Assembly: GCA_041391505.1 (NCBI GenBank)
Contig: JAWKNW010000021.1
Location: forward strand, 49,032-113,031
Origin: Rhodothermales bacterium
GTDB taxonomy: Bacteria > Bacteroidota > Rhodothermia > Rhodothermales > JAHQVL01
Direction: 5' to 3'
Length of the DNA: 64,000 bases
The notes beneath the pieces were generated by a model. That model was not told the origin of the DNA. It saw only the letters and a program-made list of their open reading frames with translations, and did not search any database. Below are positions 15,830-24,394 of the stretch, in pieces. A program made the position numbers and the translations under genes. Position 1 is the stretch's first letter. Each line of letters opens with the position of its first letter.

Positions 15830-16890
15830 GTCCCCCATGCTTTAGCGTGGGGGACAAAAAAAGCAGGAAGCTGTTTGATGCGTAGGCGTCTATGTTGCCC
15901 CCATGCCTCAGCGTGGTGGCCCCAAAAGCAGGAAGCTGTTTGATGGGTAGGCGTCTATGTTGCCCCCACGCTGAAGCATGGGGGCCTGGTTAGCTGGATA
16001 GCGAATGCTGGGCTCCAAATTGCATTGTAATGGTTTGCGTGAGGCAGAGATCGATGTTCGTCCAGGGCCTTGCCCCCATGCTTTAGCGTGGGGGCCTAAA
16101 AAAGCAGGAAGCTGTTAGATGCGTGAGTGCCTATACGAGTCGCCCCCACGCTGAAGCATGGGGGCCTGGTTAGCTGGATAGCGAATGCTGGGCTCCAAAT
16201 CGCCGCGTAATGGTTTGCGTGAGGCAGAGATCGATGTTCGTCCTGGGCCTTGCCCCCATGCTTTAGCGTGGGGGCCCCAAAAGCAGGAATCTGTTAGATG
16301 CGTGAGTGTGCGCCCCCACGCTGAAGCATGGGGCCTGGTAAACTAGCTGGCTTGCCGCTCCAAATCGCCGCGTAATGGTTTGCGTGAGGCAGAGATCGAT
16401 GTTCGTCCTGGGCCTTGCCCCCATGCTTCAGCGTGGGCCCAAAAGCAGGAAGCTGTTAGATGGCGTGGTGGCCCAAAAAGCAGGAAGCTGTTAGATGCGT
16501 GAGTGCCTATGTCGCCCCCACGCTGAAGCATGGGGGCCTGGTTAGCTGGATAGCGAATGCTGGGCTCCGAATCGCCGCGTAATGGTTTTCGTGAGGCAGA
16601 GATCGATGTTCGTCCAGGGCCTTGCCCCCATGCTTTAGCGTGGGGGCCCCAAAAGCAGGAAGCTGTTAGATGCGTGAGTGCCTATGTCGCCCCCACGCTG
16701 AAGCATGGGGGCCTGGTTAGCTGGATAGCGAATGCTGGGCTCCGAATCGCCGCGTAATGGTTTTCGTGAGGCAGAGATCGATGTTCGTCCAGGGCCTTGC
16801 CCCCATGCTTTAGCGTGGGGGCCCAAAAAAGAGCAGGAAGCTATTCGATGCGTGAGCGCCCATCCCGCCCCCAGGCTGAAGCATGGGGGC
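15830..16890. repeat. Tandem array of alternating hairpins (BIME/REP-like), about 13 hairpins
   Basis: A 24-base near-palindrome of the form GCCCCCATGC-TTTA-GCGTGGGGGC alternates with its reverse complement. Hairpins start near 15831, 15896, 15962, 16072, 16142, 16252, 16312, 16417, 16514, 16624, 16689, 16799 and 16867. From 15962 a unit of about 175 bases repeats: inverse hairpin, 86-base spacer (CTGGTTAGCTGGATAGCG...), forward hairpin, about 46-base spacer (AAAAGCAGGAAGCTGTTAGA...). Spacers are near-identical between units, so this is not a CRISPR. Arm changes are often compensated or lie in the loop. No gene is encoded. Confidence 0.9.
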
Positions 16891-16922
16891 AAGGCAAAAG
16901 GATGGCCATCGGAAGCTTTCGC

Positions 16923-17852
16923 TCACCTCCGGAACGCCCGCTTGATGCGCCTACGCAGGCCGGCCCGGTCGAGCCGGCCGAAGTGCTGCGCAAACGCCTT
17001 GTCCGATTTCGTTTGTTGCTTTTCCAGGTGTGCATCCAGCCGGCCCAGCGCCATCAGCGTGGGCACAGCCAGAGGGTTCCGCGCGATAATCCGCTCGGCG
17101 AATCCGACGAGCCGTTCGCGCTGGACGGCCAGATCCTGGGCATCCCCCAGCACGTCCTGGAGCCCCTTCAGCCGGTCGATCAGGGTGCCGACGAGCGTGG
17201 GGTCGTACAGGCCGGCGAAGGCTTCGAGGACGTAGCGCAGCTTTTTCGCCGTGATGCGCACCGCATGTTAGGTGTCGCAATGCCCGGATTTCAGCGCCTC
17301 GCGGCCCTGAAGGATCAGCCGGCGATACAGCTTCCGAATGCGCCTGGACACGACCCCCTCGATCGGCGGTCCGGATGCGCCGGCCTCCACCGATGTGAGA
17401 TACGCCCGCCACTCGGCCATCGACGCCTGGAAGTTCAGGCTGCGGATGTGGCGCAGGAGCGCTCTCCGGCCGGCGCGCCGCTCGCGCGCGAGTTCGTCAC
17501 GAAGCGGCGCCCAGGCCGCCGGTTCTACCGTCGGGAACTGGCGTTCGTAGCCCGACCATCGCTGGAGAGAGACGTCGAGGTCGCGCACCGGACCGGTGAC
17601 GTCGCCCAGGGCGTCGAACGCCTCTCTGCCGGCGGCGATACGCGCGGGGTCGAACTGCGTCTTGAACTGACCGGCAAGCGCACGTGTTTGTCGGACGGCA
17701 ATCCGCAAGGCATGCAGCGCCTCCGGGTCGCGCCCTCGCCGGACCTCGGGCAGCTGCGCTTCCAGGGTGTCGAGGATCCGGAGCAGGGTGCGCGCGAGGG
17801 CAGGGGGGGCCGCTTCGCCGGGGATGGGTGCGTAGGAAGAGCCGGCGTGCAT
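16923..17852 (-). pseudogene. CHAD-domain protein interrupted by a single in-frame stop
   Basis: Two stretches in one frame together make a full CHAD domain (conserved histidine alpha-helical domain, about 310 residues). The first (17852 to 17268) has the opening helix HALRIAVRQTRAL and the LGDVTGPVRDLDV motif. The second begins right after the stop TAA at 17268-17270 with HAVRITAKKLRYVLEAF, the second conserved histidine/lysine helix. The family expects L-H-x-x-R at this point, so a TTA (Leu) to TAA change would explain the stop. CHAD proteins bind polyphosphate and are linked with phosphate metabolism. Sequencing error or readthrough is possible. The hairpin array starts 33 bases beyond its 3' end. 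Confidence 0.8.
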
Positions 17853-18004
17853 GGACAGGGTGGGGATGGATCGGCGCGGCGGAGTGTCTCCCAGAATACG
17901 GGATGCGCGGGCGGTTTACAACGCGCCGGGCGTCGGCCCCGGGTTGAATTCAGGGTGCGCGGGGCCTACCTTGCTGCCGGCCTTTCAACGCAAAACAAAC
18001 GACC

Positions 18005-18778
18005 ATGGAACGACTCCCCGGCATCAAGCTCTTCAACCTCGACGGACGTACCGCCGTCATCACGGGCGGCACCAGGGGGCTTGGCCTGGCGATGGCCGAA
18101 GCGCTCGCCTCCGCCGGCGCCAACGTCGTCCTCGTCGCCCGCGGCGACGGGAGCGCCGCGGCGCAGGCCGTGGCGGAGACGTACGGCGTGCGCACCGGAT
18201 ACCATCAGGCGGACGTGACGGTAGAAGCCGAAGCCGCTACCATGGCGGACGAAGTCATGAAGGCTTTCGGCCGGATCGACATCCTCATCAACAGCGCCGG
18301 CATCAACATTCGCGGCCCCATCGACGAACTGCCGTACGACGATTTCAAGAAGGTGATGACGGTGAACGTCGACGGCACCTGGCTCGCCTGCCGGGCGGTG
18401 GTGCCGTTCATGAAGCAGGCCGGCGGGGGAAAGATCATCAACCTCGCCAGTACCCTCGGGGTGGTTGGCCTGGCGCAACGGACACCCTATGCCTCCAGCA
18501 AGGGCGCCGTCGTACAGATGACCCGCACCCTCGGTCTGGAACTCGCCTCCTTCAACATTAACGTCAATGCAATCTGCCCCGGCCCCTTCCTGACCGACAT
18601 GAACATACCGATCGCGAACACGGAGGATGGAAAGAAGTTTGTCGTCGGCGCGACGGCCCTGAAACGGTGGGGTGAACTCAAGGAGATCCAGGGCGCGGCC
18701 CTCTTGCTGGCGAGCGACGCCGCGAGCTACATGGTCGGGTCGCTGCTGACCGTCGACGGGGGGTGGACGGCGGCGTAA
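18005..18778 (+). CDS. Short-chain dehydrogenase/reductase, gluconate 5-dehydrogenase-like
   Basis: The 257-residue product is a classical SDR. It has the cofactor motif ITGGTRGLGLA, NSAGIN (the NAG element), a catalytic Ser in INLAS, and the YASSK tyrosine-lysine pair, ending in LTVDGGWTAA. The opening LFNLDGRTAVITGG resembles gluconate 5-dehydrogenase and related sugar-acid or 3-oxoacyl reductases. It is cytoplasmic and NAD(P)-dependent. It lies alone between the CHAD pseudogene (divergent) and the antiporter, 114 bases away on the same strand. The substrate is uncertain. Confidence 0.88.
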   Translation: MERLPGIKLFNLDGRTAVITGGTRGLGLAMAEALASAGANVVLVARGDGSAAAQAVAETYGVRTGYHQADVTVEAEAATMADEVMKAFGRIDILINSAGINIRGPIDELPYDDFKKVMTVNVDGTWLACRAVVPFMKQAGGGKIINLASTLGVVGLAQRTPYASSKGAVVQMTRTLGLELASFNINVNAICPGPFLTDMNIPIANTEDGKKFVVGATALKRWGELKEIQGAALLLASDAASYMVGSLLTVDGGWTAA

Positions 18779-18892
18779 CGGGTGGCATTAAACGCGTAGA
18801 CCTGGCACGGACGTCCGTCGAAACGCGCACCAGGCAACCATGCACCGCCCGCGGGGTACCACGGCGACACGCCGACACCCCGTTGCACCCTC

Positions 18893-20596
18893 ATGGTCTC
18901 GATCAGCCTCCTCATCCTCTTCGCCGGCATTCTCCTGCTCATCGGGATCGCCTCCAGCAAGTTCGCGGCGCGGGTGGGGATGCCTGTGCTGGTGCTTTTC
19001 CTGGGGGTGGGCATGCTGGCCGGCTCGGAGGGGCTCGGCGGCATCCCGTTCGAGAACTACGGAATCGCCAACAGCCTCGGCAGTGTCGCGCTCGCGCTTA
19101 TCCTGTTCGACGGCGGACTGCGTACGTCGCTGGTGTCGGTGCGGTCCGCCTGGAAGCCGGCGCTCTCGTTGTCCACCATCGGCGTGCTGCTGACCTCGGC
19201 GCTGACCGGACTCGCCGCGGCCTGGGTGCTCGGCATCCCCATCCTTCACGGGATGCTGCTCGGAGGCATCATCGGATCGACCGACGCGGCGGCCGTATTT
19301 TCGATCCTCCGCACGAGCGGTCTGAAGATGCCGGATCAGCTGACGGCGACGCTCGAAGTCGAAAGCGGGTCCAACGACCCCATGGCCATTTTTCTCACGC
19401 TGGGGCTCATCGGCACGATCACCGGCACGGCGGACTCCGCCGGCGCGCTAGCGCTGCTTTTTGTGCTCCAGTTCGGCGTCGGCGCCCTGGCGGGGCTCGG
19501 CGTCGGCTATGTGGCGGCGTGGGCGGTGGATCGGATCAACCTCGACCACCCGGGGCTCTACCCGATTCTGGCTTTCGCCTTCGGCCTCCTGGCGTTCGGC
19601 GTAGCTGCCGTCCTCCAGGGGAGCGGCTTTCTTGCTGTCTACATCGCCGGCATCGTGCTCGGCAACCGGCTCGTCATCTTCCGCCGCGGCATCCTCCTCT
19701 TCCACGACGCGGCGGCATGGCTCGGCCAGATCCTGCTGTTCATCATGCTGGGGCTCCTCAGTTTTCCGAGCCATCTCATCGCCGTCGCCGGCCGCGGTCT
19801 GCTCATCGCGATCGTCCTCATCTTCGTCGCTCGCCCGCTCGCCGTGGCGGCGTCGACGTTCCTCTTCCGGTTTAGCTCCCGGGAGATGGTGTTCCTGTCA
19901 TGGGTCGGCCTGAAAGGCGCCGTGCCGATCACGCTCGCGACCTTCCCGCTCATGGCCGGCGTCGAACACGGCGAGCTGCTGTTCAATGTGGTGTTTTTTG
20001 TCGTGCTCGTCTCGGCGCTCACCCAGGGCTGGTCGCTGCCGGCCGTAGCGCGCTGGCTGCGGATCGGCGAGCCGGCCGCGTCCGTTCCGCCCCTGACGGT
20101 CGAGATCAACGCGCTGCGCCATCTGGACGGCGAGGTGGTCGACTATACGGTGGCGCCTTCGGCGCGCGTCGCCGGCCAGCTGCTGCGCGACCTTGCGCTG
20201 CCCGACGGGGTGGCGGTAACGCTCGTCGTGCGGGGCGACGAAGTCATCGTGCCGCGCGGATCGACGGCGCTGCGCCCCGGCGACCATGCCTTCATCGCCA
20301 TGCACCGCAGGCTCAAGCCGTTCATCGACCGGCTTTTCGATCCTTATGCCGAGACTCCGCCGCTGCCGGAGGGCATGCGCCTCGCGTTTCACGCGTCGCG
20401 CACCGTCGGCCAACTGCACCGGTTTTTCGGGATTCCGGGCCCGACCTGGTCGACCGAGCCGATCGGGACTCTGCTTGAAAACGCGGAGGAGGGGATCACG
20501 CCTAGGCTAGGCCCTTTCGAGGTCGTTGCTGGCGATGATCCGGATTATGTCGTGCTCACCTACGCCGGCATAACGCCGCCCGGTACGACGCCGTAG
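18893..20596 (+). CDS. Potassium/proton antiporter of the CPA1 family (NhaP2/CvrA-like)
   Basis: The 567-residue membrane protein has about 12 hydrophobic spans over residues 1-390. The CPA1 signature is seen in LFDGGLRTSL, GGIIGSTDAAAVFSIL and LEVESGSNDPMAIFL, where the Asp residues carry the ion site. Residues about 400-480 form a TrkA-C-like regulatory domain (VAGQLLRDLALPDGVAVTLVVRGD), and a further CorC/HlyC-like tail follows (TVGQLHRFFGIP). This architecture is that of NhaP2, which exchanges K+ (or Na+) for protons at the inner membrane. A 12-bp hairpin downstream may end the transcript. Confidence 0.92.
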   Translation: MVSISLLILFAGILLLIGIASSKFAARVGMPVLVLFLGVGMLAGSEGLGGIPFENYGIANSLGSVALALILFDGGLRTSLVSVRSAWKPALSLSTIGVLLTSALTGLAAAWVLGIPILHGMLLGGIIGSTDAAAVFSILRTSGLKMPDQLTATLEVESGSNDPMAIFLTLGLIGTITGTADSAGALALLFVLQFGVGALAGLGVGYVAAWAVDRINLDHPGLYPILAFAFGLLAFGVAAVLQGSGFLAVYIAGIVLGNRLVIFRRGILLFHDAAAWLGQILLFIMLGLLSFPSHLIAVAGRGLLIAIVLIFVARPLAVAASTFLFRFSSREMVFLSWVGLKGAVPITLATFPLMAGVEHGELLFNVVFFVVLVSALTQGWSLPAVARWLRIGEPAASVPPLTVEINALRHLDGEVVDYTVAPSARVAGQLLRDLALPDGVAVTLVVRGDEVIVPRGSTALRPGDHAFIAMHRRLKPFIDRLFDPYAETPPLPEGMRLAFHASRTVGQLHRFFGIPGPTWSTEPIGTLLENAEEGITPRLGPFEVVAGDDPDYVVLTYAGITPPGTTP

Positions 20597-20600
20597 CGAG

Positions 20601-20630
20601 CGGGTTACGCTTAGCTAACCAGACCTACGG
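20601..20630 (+). repeat. 30-bp direct repeat, left copy
   Basis: CGGGTTACGC-TTAGCTAACC-AGACCTACGG. It matches the copy at 21152-21181 at 26 of 30 positions. The pair brackets the AT-rich membrane-protein gene. Shorter related words occur near 3145-3190. Confidence 0.8.
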
Positions 20631-20670
20631 AGATATGCGGGACCTTTGTGTTCGTCCTCCTCGCGAAAGC

Positions 20671-20709
20671 GGGGATCCATGCAATATTTCATGACTGGCA
20701 TGGATCCCC
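20671..20709. repeat. Perfect 12-bp inverted repeat, possible terminator of the antiporter gene
   Basis: GGGGATCCATGC and GCATGGATCCCC enclose a 15-base loop. It lies 74 bases after the antiporter stop. No T run follows, so it may be a palindromic repeat rather than a true terminator. Confidence 0.55.
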
Positions 20710-20756
20710 CATCGAGTTGGCAAGACAAGGAAAGAGCAACTGCATTACATGGGGTA

Positions 20757-21101
20757 CTAATCCTGACGTATGACCCCAAATAATAGAATGAAGCGATTGC
20801 GAAAACTGGGGCTGAATAGAAATAGATAGGTGAGAAACAAATAGTTGAGTAGAATTAGAATAGCCTTGAACCCATCAATGTCACTCGATACGTCAATAAT
20901 CGCAGTTAGCACTACGCAAAGAACCCCATACGACCATAGAATATTTGCCATGCTTTTTTCGCCTCGGGTAACCACAGCAATAATCCCCGAGTCTCGTTCG
21001 ACAAGCTTGTTCTTCACGTCCAGCATGACATGGTAAAGGACACACAAACAGAGAAGCGCCTCAATAAATATCACGACATTTTTGTCATCGAGGATATTCA
21101 T
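20757..21101 (-). CDS. AT-rich small membrane protein, function unknown
   Basis: I do not recognise a family. The 114-residue product has three clear hydrophobic spans: VVIFIEALLCLCVLYHVML, ILWSYGVLCVVLTAIIDV and AILILLNYLFLTYLFLFS. The short charged loop KNKLVERDSGIIAVV lies between the first two. Codon use is strikingly AT-rich compared with every neighbour (TTA, ATA, AAT are common), a sign of recent transfer. It is bracketed by 30-bp direct repeats at 20601 and 21152 that resemble insertion boundaries. A phage or plasmid accessory or immunity-type membrane protein is possible, but nothing in the sequence proves it. Confidence 0.65.
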   Translation of the reverse strand: MNILDDKNVVIFIEALLCLCVLYHVMLDVKNKLVERDSGIIAVVTRGEKSMANILWSYGVLCVVLTAIIDVSSDIDGFKAILILLNYLFLTYLFLFSPSFRNRFILLFGVIRQD

Positions 21102-21151
21102 AAACTCTTGTGCTCCTGTGTTTGAATGTGTAATTCAATTCTCGTTGATGT

Positions 21152-21181
21152 CGGGTTATGCTGCGCTAACCTGACCTACGG
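21152..21181 (+). repeat. 30-bp direct repeat, right copy
   Basis: CGGGTTATGC-TGCGCTAACC-TGACCTACGG. Four differences from the copy at 20601-20630. It is followed at 21188-21232 by CGATTTGCG-type words related to those at 41864-41900. Confidence 0.8.
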
Positions 21182-21235
21182 GAATCAACTCTATTCGATT
21201 TGCGCTTTGCGATTTCCATTTTGCAATGCGCAAGC

Positions 21236-21856
21236 TCATCCCGCCTTCCGCGCTATCCCTCGTACATGCGGCCGCACGATAGCGATCGGCATCCGGGCGT
21301 CGAAACGCTCCAGTTGAACCTCGGCGAATCCGGCTTCCCGGATATGGTCTCCGGTGTCCCGGTCGGGGCAGCAGCCGTCGCCGATGACGCGCCAGAAGGG
21401 TTTGATGAGCCGCTGCGCCGCGCGCAGCCGGCCGGCTTCCGCCGCCACGTGCTCGATGAAATAAAACTGACCGCCCGGCTTGAGCACCCGCAGGATTTCG
21501 CGCAGCGCGGCGGCCTGGTCGGGGACCGAGCATAACACCAGGGTCGAAATGACGGCGTCGACGCTCGCGTCAGGCGCCGAGAGCGAGTCGGCAGGATCGG
21601 CGGTCAGCCGGATGTCCAACCCCCGTGCGCTCGCTTTGCGGCGGATATACGGGTGCATGTGGGGGTTCGGTTCAGCGCCGGTCCACGCCACGCCGGCAGG
21701 CAGGAACGGCAGGTTCACACCCGTGCCCGGACCCAGTTCCAGGACCGTCCCCTCGATGTCGGCGAACAATGCGCGTTTCATCGCGCCGTAGATGCGCTCC
21801 TGCGCAGCGTCGCCGGTGGCCATCGACCACGCGAAAAAACGTTTGACGAGGCTCAT
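21236..21856 (-). CDS. Class I SAM-dependent methyltransferase
   Basis: The 206-residue protein carries the SAM-binding motif I VLELGPGTGVNLPF, an acidic motif II (AEPNPHMHPYI), DAVISTLVLCSV as motif IV and LKPGGQFYFIEHV as post-motif. This is the UbiE/METTL7-like pattern. The substrate cannot be told; small-molecule or lipid methylation is typical. Its ATG overlaps the stop of the M20 peptidase gene (ATGA), so the two are translationally coupled. Confidence 0.85.
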   Translation of the reverse strand: MSLVKRFFAWSMATGDAAQERIYGAMKRALFADIEGTVLELGPGTGVNLPFLPAGVAWTGAEPNPHMHPYIRRKASARGLDIRLTADPADSLSAPDASVDAVISTLVLCSVPDQAAALREILRVLKPGGQFYFIEHVAAEAGRLRAAQRLIKPFWRVIGDGCCPDRDTGDHIREAGFAEVQLERFDARMPIAIVRPHVRGIARKAG

Positions 21857-23031
21857 GATCCGCCGGCGATCGACGCCGTCCAGCGTTCGGCCAGCGCTTC
21901 GTAGGCGTCCAGCGCGGTGGCGAGCTGTGCGATCGGGATGTGCTCATCGACGGTGTGCGCGAGGCCCTCGTCGCCGGGGCCGAAGCCGATCAGGGTAGCC
22001 GAGGTCCGGATGAAGTGGCCGCCGTCCGTCGCGAAACGCCACAGCCCCGTCGCCGGGACGCTGCCCAGCGCTGCGCCGAGCACCTGCTGCGCGGCGACGA
22101 GGGCCGGGTCGTCGGCACGGGTGATGAAGGGGCCGTTGCTCGCGGTCTGGTCTACGGCATACCCCGTGTAACTCGTTCGAAGCGTCGAGGGCATGGAGAC
22201 CGTTGCGGTGGCTCCGGGGATCAGGCAACGATCCGCGAGGGCCTGGAGGCGGGCGATCACGGCGTCGTCGGACTCGCCCGGTACGTTCCGCCAGTCGATC
22301 GTGAGCCACGCCTCGGAGGGGACGACGTTCGAGCTGATCTGGTCCGTACGGATCAACGTCGGGGCGAACGAACTTTCGCCCAGATCGGGGTCGCTGCCGC
22401 GCGCCACGCCGGCCAGTCCCGTGATGAACGCCGCGACGACCTCAAGCGGGTTCACGCCCCGCTCCGGCACGCTCGCGTGGACGCTTTTGCCGGTGACGTG
22501 CAACTCGAGTTCGAGCCGGCCCCGGTGCCCGCGCCGCAGTTCGTTTCGGCTCGGCTCGCCAATGACGATGTAGGGGGGCGTGAGGGTACGGGTCAGGTAG
22601 TCGGCCCCGAGGCCGCCAATCTCTTCGTAGACGACCGCGGTCACGTACACGTCGCCGGCCGGCACGATGCCTTTTCGTTTGAGCCGCGCCGCGCCGTACA
22701 CCTGGGTAGCGAGCGGCCCCTTGATGTCCACCGCGCCGCGTCCCCAGACCCGGTCGTCGTGGATCTCGCCGCCGAACGGAGGATGCGGCCATCGCGCGGG
22801 ATCGCCCACGTCCACATGATCCAGATGCGTGTTGAGCATCATCGCCGGCGCCGCGCCGCGGCCGGCGAGTTTGCCGATCGCGTTGCCGGCTTTGTCGAGC
22901 GCGACGTCGTCGTAGCCCAGACGCTCCATTTCGGCGCACACGAGGCCGGCGATGGTTTCTTCCTCGCCGGGCAGGCTCGGGGTCTGGATCAGGCGCTGCA
23001 GGAACGCAACGCAAGCGGTAAGGTCGTTCAT
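21853..23031 (-). CDS. M20-family metallopeptidase (ArgE/DapE-like amidohydrolase)
   Basis: The start before MNDLTACVAFLQRL gives 392 residues; a longer in-frame start adds a non-homologous leader. The zinc-binding motifs of the M20 clan are in order: HLDHVDVGD (His, Asp), GRGAVDIKGPLA (Asp and the following region), EEIGGLGA (Glu-Glu) and late His ligands (GLAHTVDEH). A dimerisation domain sits mid-protein (HVTGKSVHASVPERGVNP). Family members remove acyl groups from amino acids in arginine, lysine or peptide metabolism. The acyl substrate is not clear. It forms a coupled pair with the methyltransferase and is divergent from dodecin. Confidence 0.88.
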   Translation of the reverse strand: MNDLTACVAFLQRLIQTPSLPGEEETIAGLVCAEMERLGYDDVALDKAGNAIGKLAGRGAAPAMMLNTHLDHVDVGDPARWPHPPFGGEIHDDRVWGRGAVDIKGPLATQVYGAARLKRKGIVPAGDVYVTAVVYEEIGGLGADYLTRTLTPPYIVIGEPSRNELRRGHRGRLELELHVTGKSVHASVPERGVNPLEVVAAFITGLAGVARGSDPDLGESSFAPTLIRTDQISSNVVPSEAWLTIDWRNVPGESDDAVIARLQALADRCLIPGATATVSMPSTLRTSYTGYAVDQTASNGPFITRADDPALVAAQQVLGAALGSVPATGLWRFATDGGHFIRTSATLIGFGPGDEGLAHTVDEHIPIAQLATALDAYEALAERWTASIAGGS

Positions 23032-23132
23032 AGGCTGGGGTTTAAAGGGATTGGTTCGTAAGTTAGGGCACGAACCCACGATGCGCGCCATTACGCGCTT
23101 TTCCTCGATATATAACGCAAACGGAGATTCTC

Positions 23133-23333
23133 ATGTCCATCGCAAAAGTCATCGAAGTCATCGCCGAAGGCGATACCCTCCAGGGCGCCATAGAGAACGC
23201 GGCGAAAGAAGCCTCGAAGACGATCAAACACATTCGCAGCATCTATGTCGAAGGCATCCAGGCGCTGGTTGACAACGGCAAAGTGAATAGATACCGCGTG
23301 AACGCGAAGGTCACCTTCGTGATCGAAGACTGA
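23133..23333 (+). CDS. Dodecin, flavin-binding storage protein
   Basis: The 66-residue product matches dodecin along its full length: SIAKVIEVIAEGDTLQGAIE, helix NAAKEASKTIKHIRS, then IYVEGIQALVDNG and YRVNAKVTFVIED. Dodecins form hollow dodecamers that bind pairs of flavins, or sometimes CoA, and buffer free flavin in the cytoplasm. A conserved tryptophan that stacks on flavin in archaeal dodecin is absent here (Tyr or Ile takes the site), so ligand preference may differ. It is a single gene, divergent from the M20 gene. Confidence 0.95.
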   Translation: MSIAKVIEVIAEGDTLQGAIENAAKEASKTIKHIRSIYVEGIQALVDNGKVNRYRVNAKVTFVIED

Positions 23334-23426
23334 GTGGGGACGGGGGGATCGGGATAGGCGCGTAGGGGGCTTTAGAGGCTCACAGACACCGCAAACCCGC
23401 ATTCCCCCTCGCCCGCCGCTCGCGAA

Positions 23427-24275
23427 TCAGCCTATCGCGCGGAGGAACAGCCGAATCGATATGATGACGGCGAGGCCGGCGAAGGCCCATCTCAGCCGGC
23501 GGGTATCCATGCGGTGCGCGGCGCCGACGCCCAGCCGGGCGGTAAAGATGGCGGGAATCACGAGCGCCAGCGCGTGGCCGAAATCGACGTAGCCGATAGC
23601 GCTGTCCGGGACGGGAGCGCCCAGGCCGGCGACGATGTACGTGACCGAGCTGAGGATGGCGATGAGGATGATGGTCGCACTGGACGTTCCGATCGCTGTT
23701 TTGATGGGGAGCTTCAGCATGTTGGAATAGGCCGGCACCATCACCACGCCTCCGCCCACGCCGGCGGCGGTCGCAACGACGCCGACCAGCGCGCTGATGC
23801 CGACCAGCTTGCTCCAGGGGGCGTCGCGGACCGGCTGGTCCGCTTCCGACGGTGCGGGCGTCGCAGCGTTTCGCTGGTCGAGGGTCTGTTTGATCATCCG
23901 GCCGGCTACCACCAGCAGCAGCGTCCCGAACACGATCTGAAAGACGTCGCCGTCATACCAGGACTTCGTCGTGACAAAACGGGTCATCAGGATCACCGTG
24001 ACCGCGCTCAATAACCCCGTTTTGAGGGCGACGGGCAACACGACGGCGCCTTTCTTGAAGTGGAAATACCCGCTGACCAGCGAGGCGACGAGGGTGCAGA
24101 ACAGGCTGGTGCCGAGCGTAAGCGGGGTGATGGCGAGGGGGTCGATGCCGATGTGCTCGAAATAGAAAAACAGCACCGGCGCAAACAGCACGCCACCTCC
24201 GACACCCAGCAGGCCGGCGATAAATCCGGCCGCGAGGCCTGCGCCGACGAGGGTGACGAGTTGGGCGATCTCCAT
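23427..24275 (-). CDS. TauE/SafE-family sulfite/organosulfonate exporter-like membrane protein
   Basis: The 282-residue protein has about eight hydrophobic spans in two related halves. Each half opens with a glycine-rich motif: GLLGVGGGVLFAPVLFF and VATAAGVGGGVVMVPAYS. This duplicated pattern defines the TauE/SafE family of inner-membrane exporters of sulfite, sulfonates or other small anions. It is convergent with dodecin. The gene alone does not reveal the substrate. Confidence 0.9.
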   Translation of the reverse strand: MEIAQLVTLVGAGLAAGFIAGLLGVGGGVLFAPVLFFYFEHIGIDPLAITPLTLGTSLFCTLVASLVSGYFHFKKGAVVLPVALKTGLLSAVTVILMTRFVTTKSWYDGDVFQIVFGTLLLVVAGRMIKQTLDQRNAATPAPSEADQPVRDAPWSKLVGISALVGVVATAAGVGGGVVMVPAYSNMLKLPIKTAIGTSSATIILIAILSSVTYIVAGLGAPVPDSAIGYVDFGHALALVIPAIFTARLGVGAAHRMDTRRLRWAFAGLAVIISIRLFLRAIG

Positions 24276-24394
24276 GAGGATGGGGCGGGTTCGGGAAGCG
24301 GGAGCTGGAAAAAAGGAATCCAGGCCCCCGGATGCAAGGTCACGCCGCGCCGCCGGGGCGCTTCAACGTAAATCCATCCCGATTCACCCCGGCA

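Noticed and set aside
15830..16890. CRISPR-like regular repeats
   Set aside because: The spacers between the hairpins are nearly identical to one another and no cas gene is nearby, so it is a tandem hairpin array rather than a CRISPR.
20671..20709. Hairpin as a classical intrinsic terminator
   Set aside because: The 12-bp stem is perfect but no T run follows on either strand, so it is listed as a repeat with possible terminator function only.
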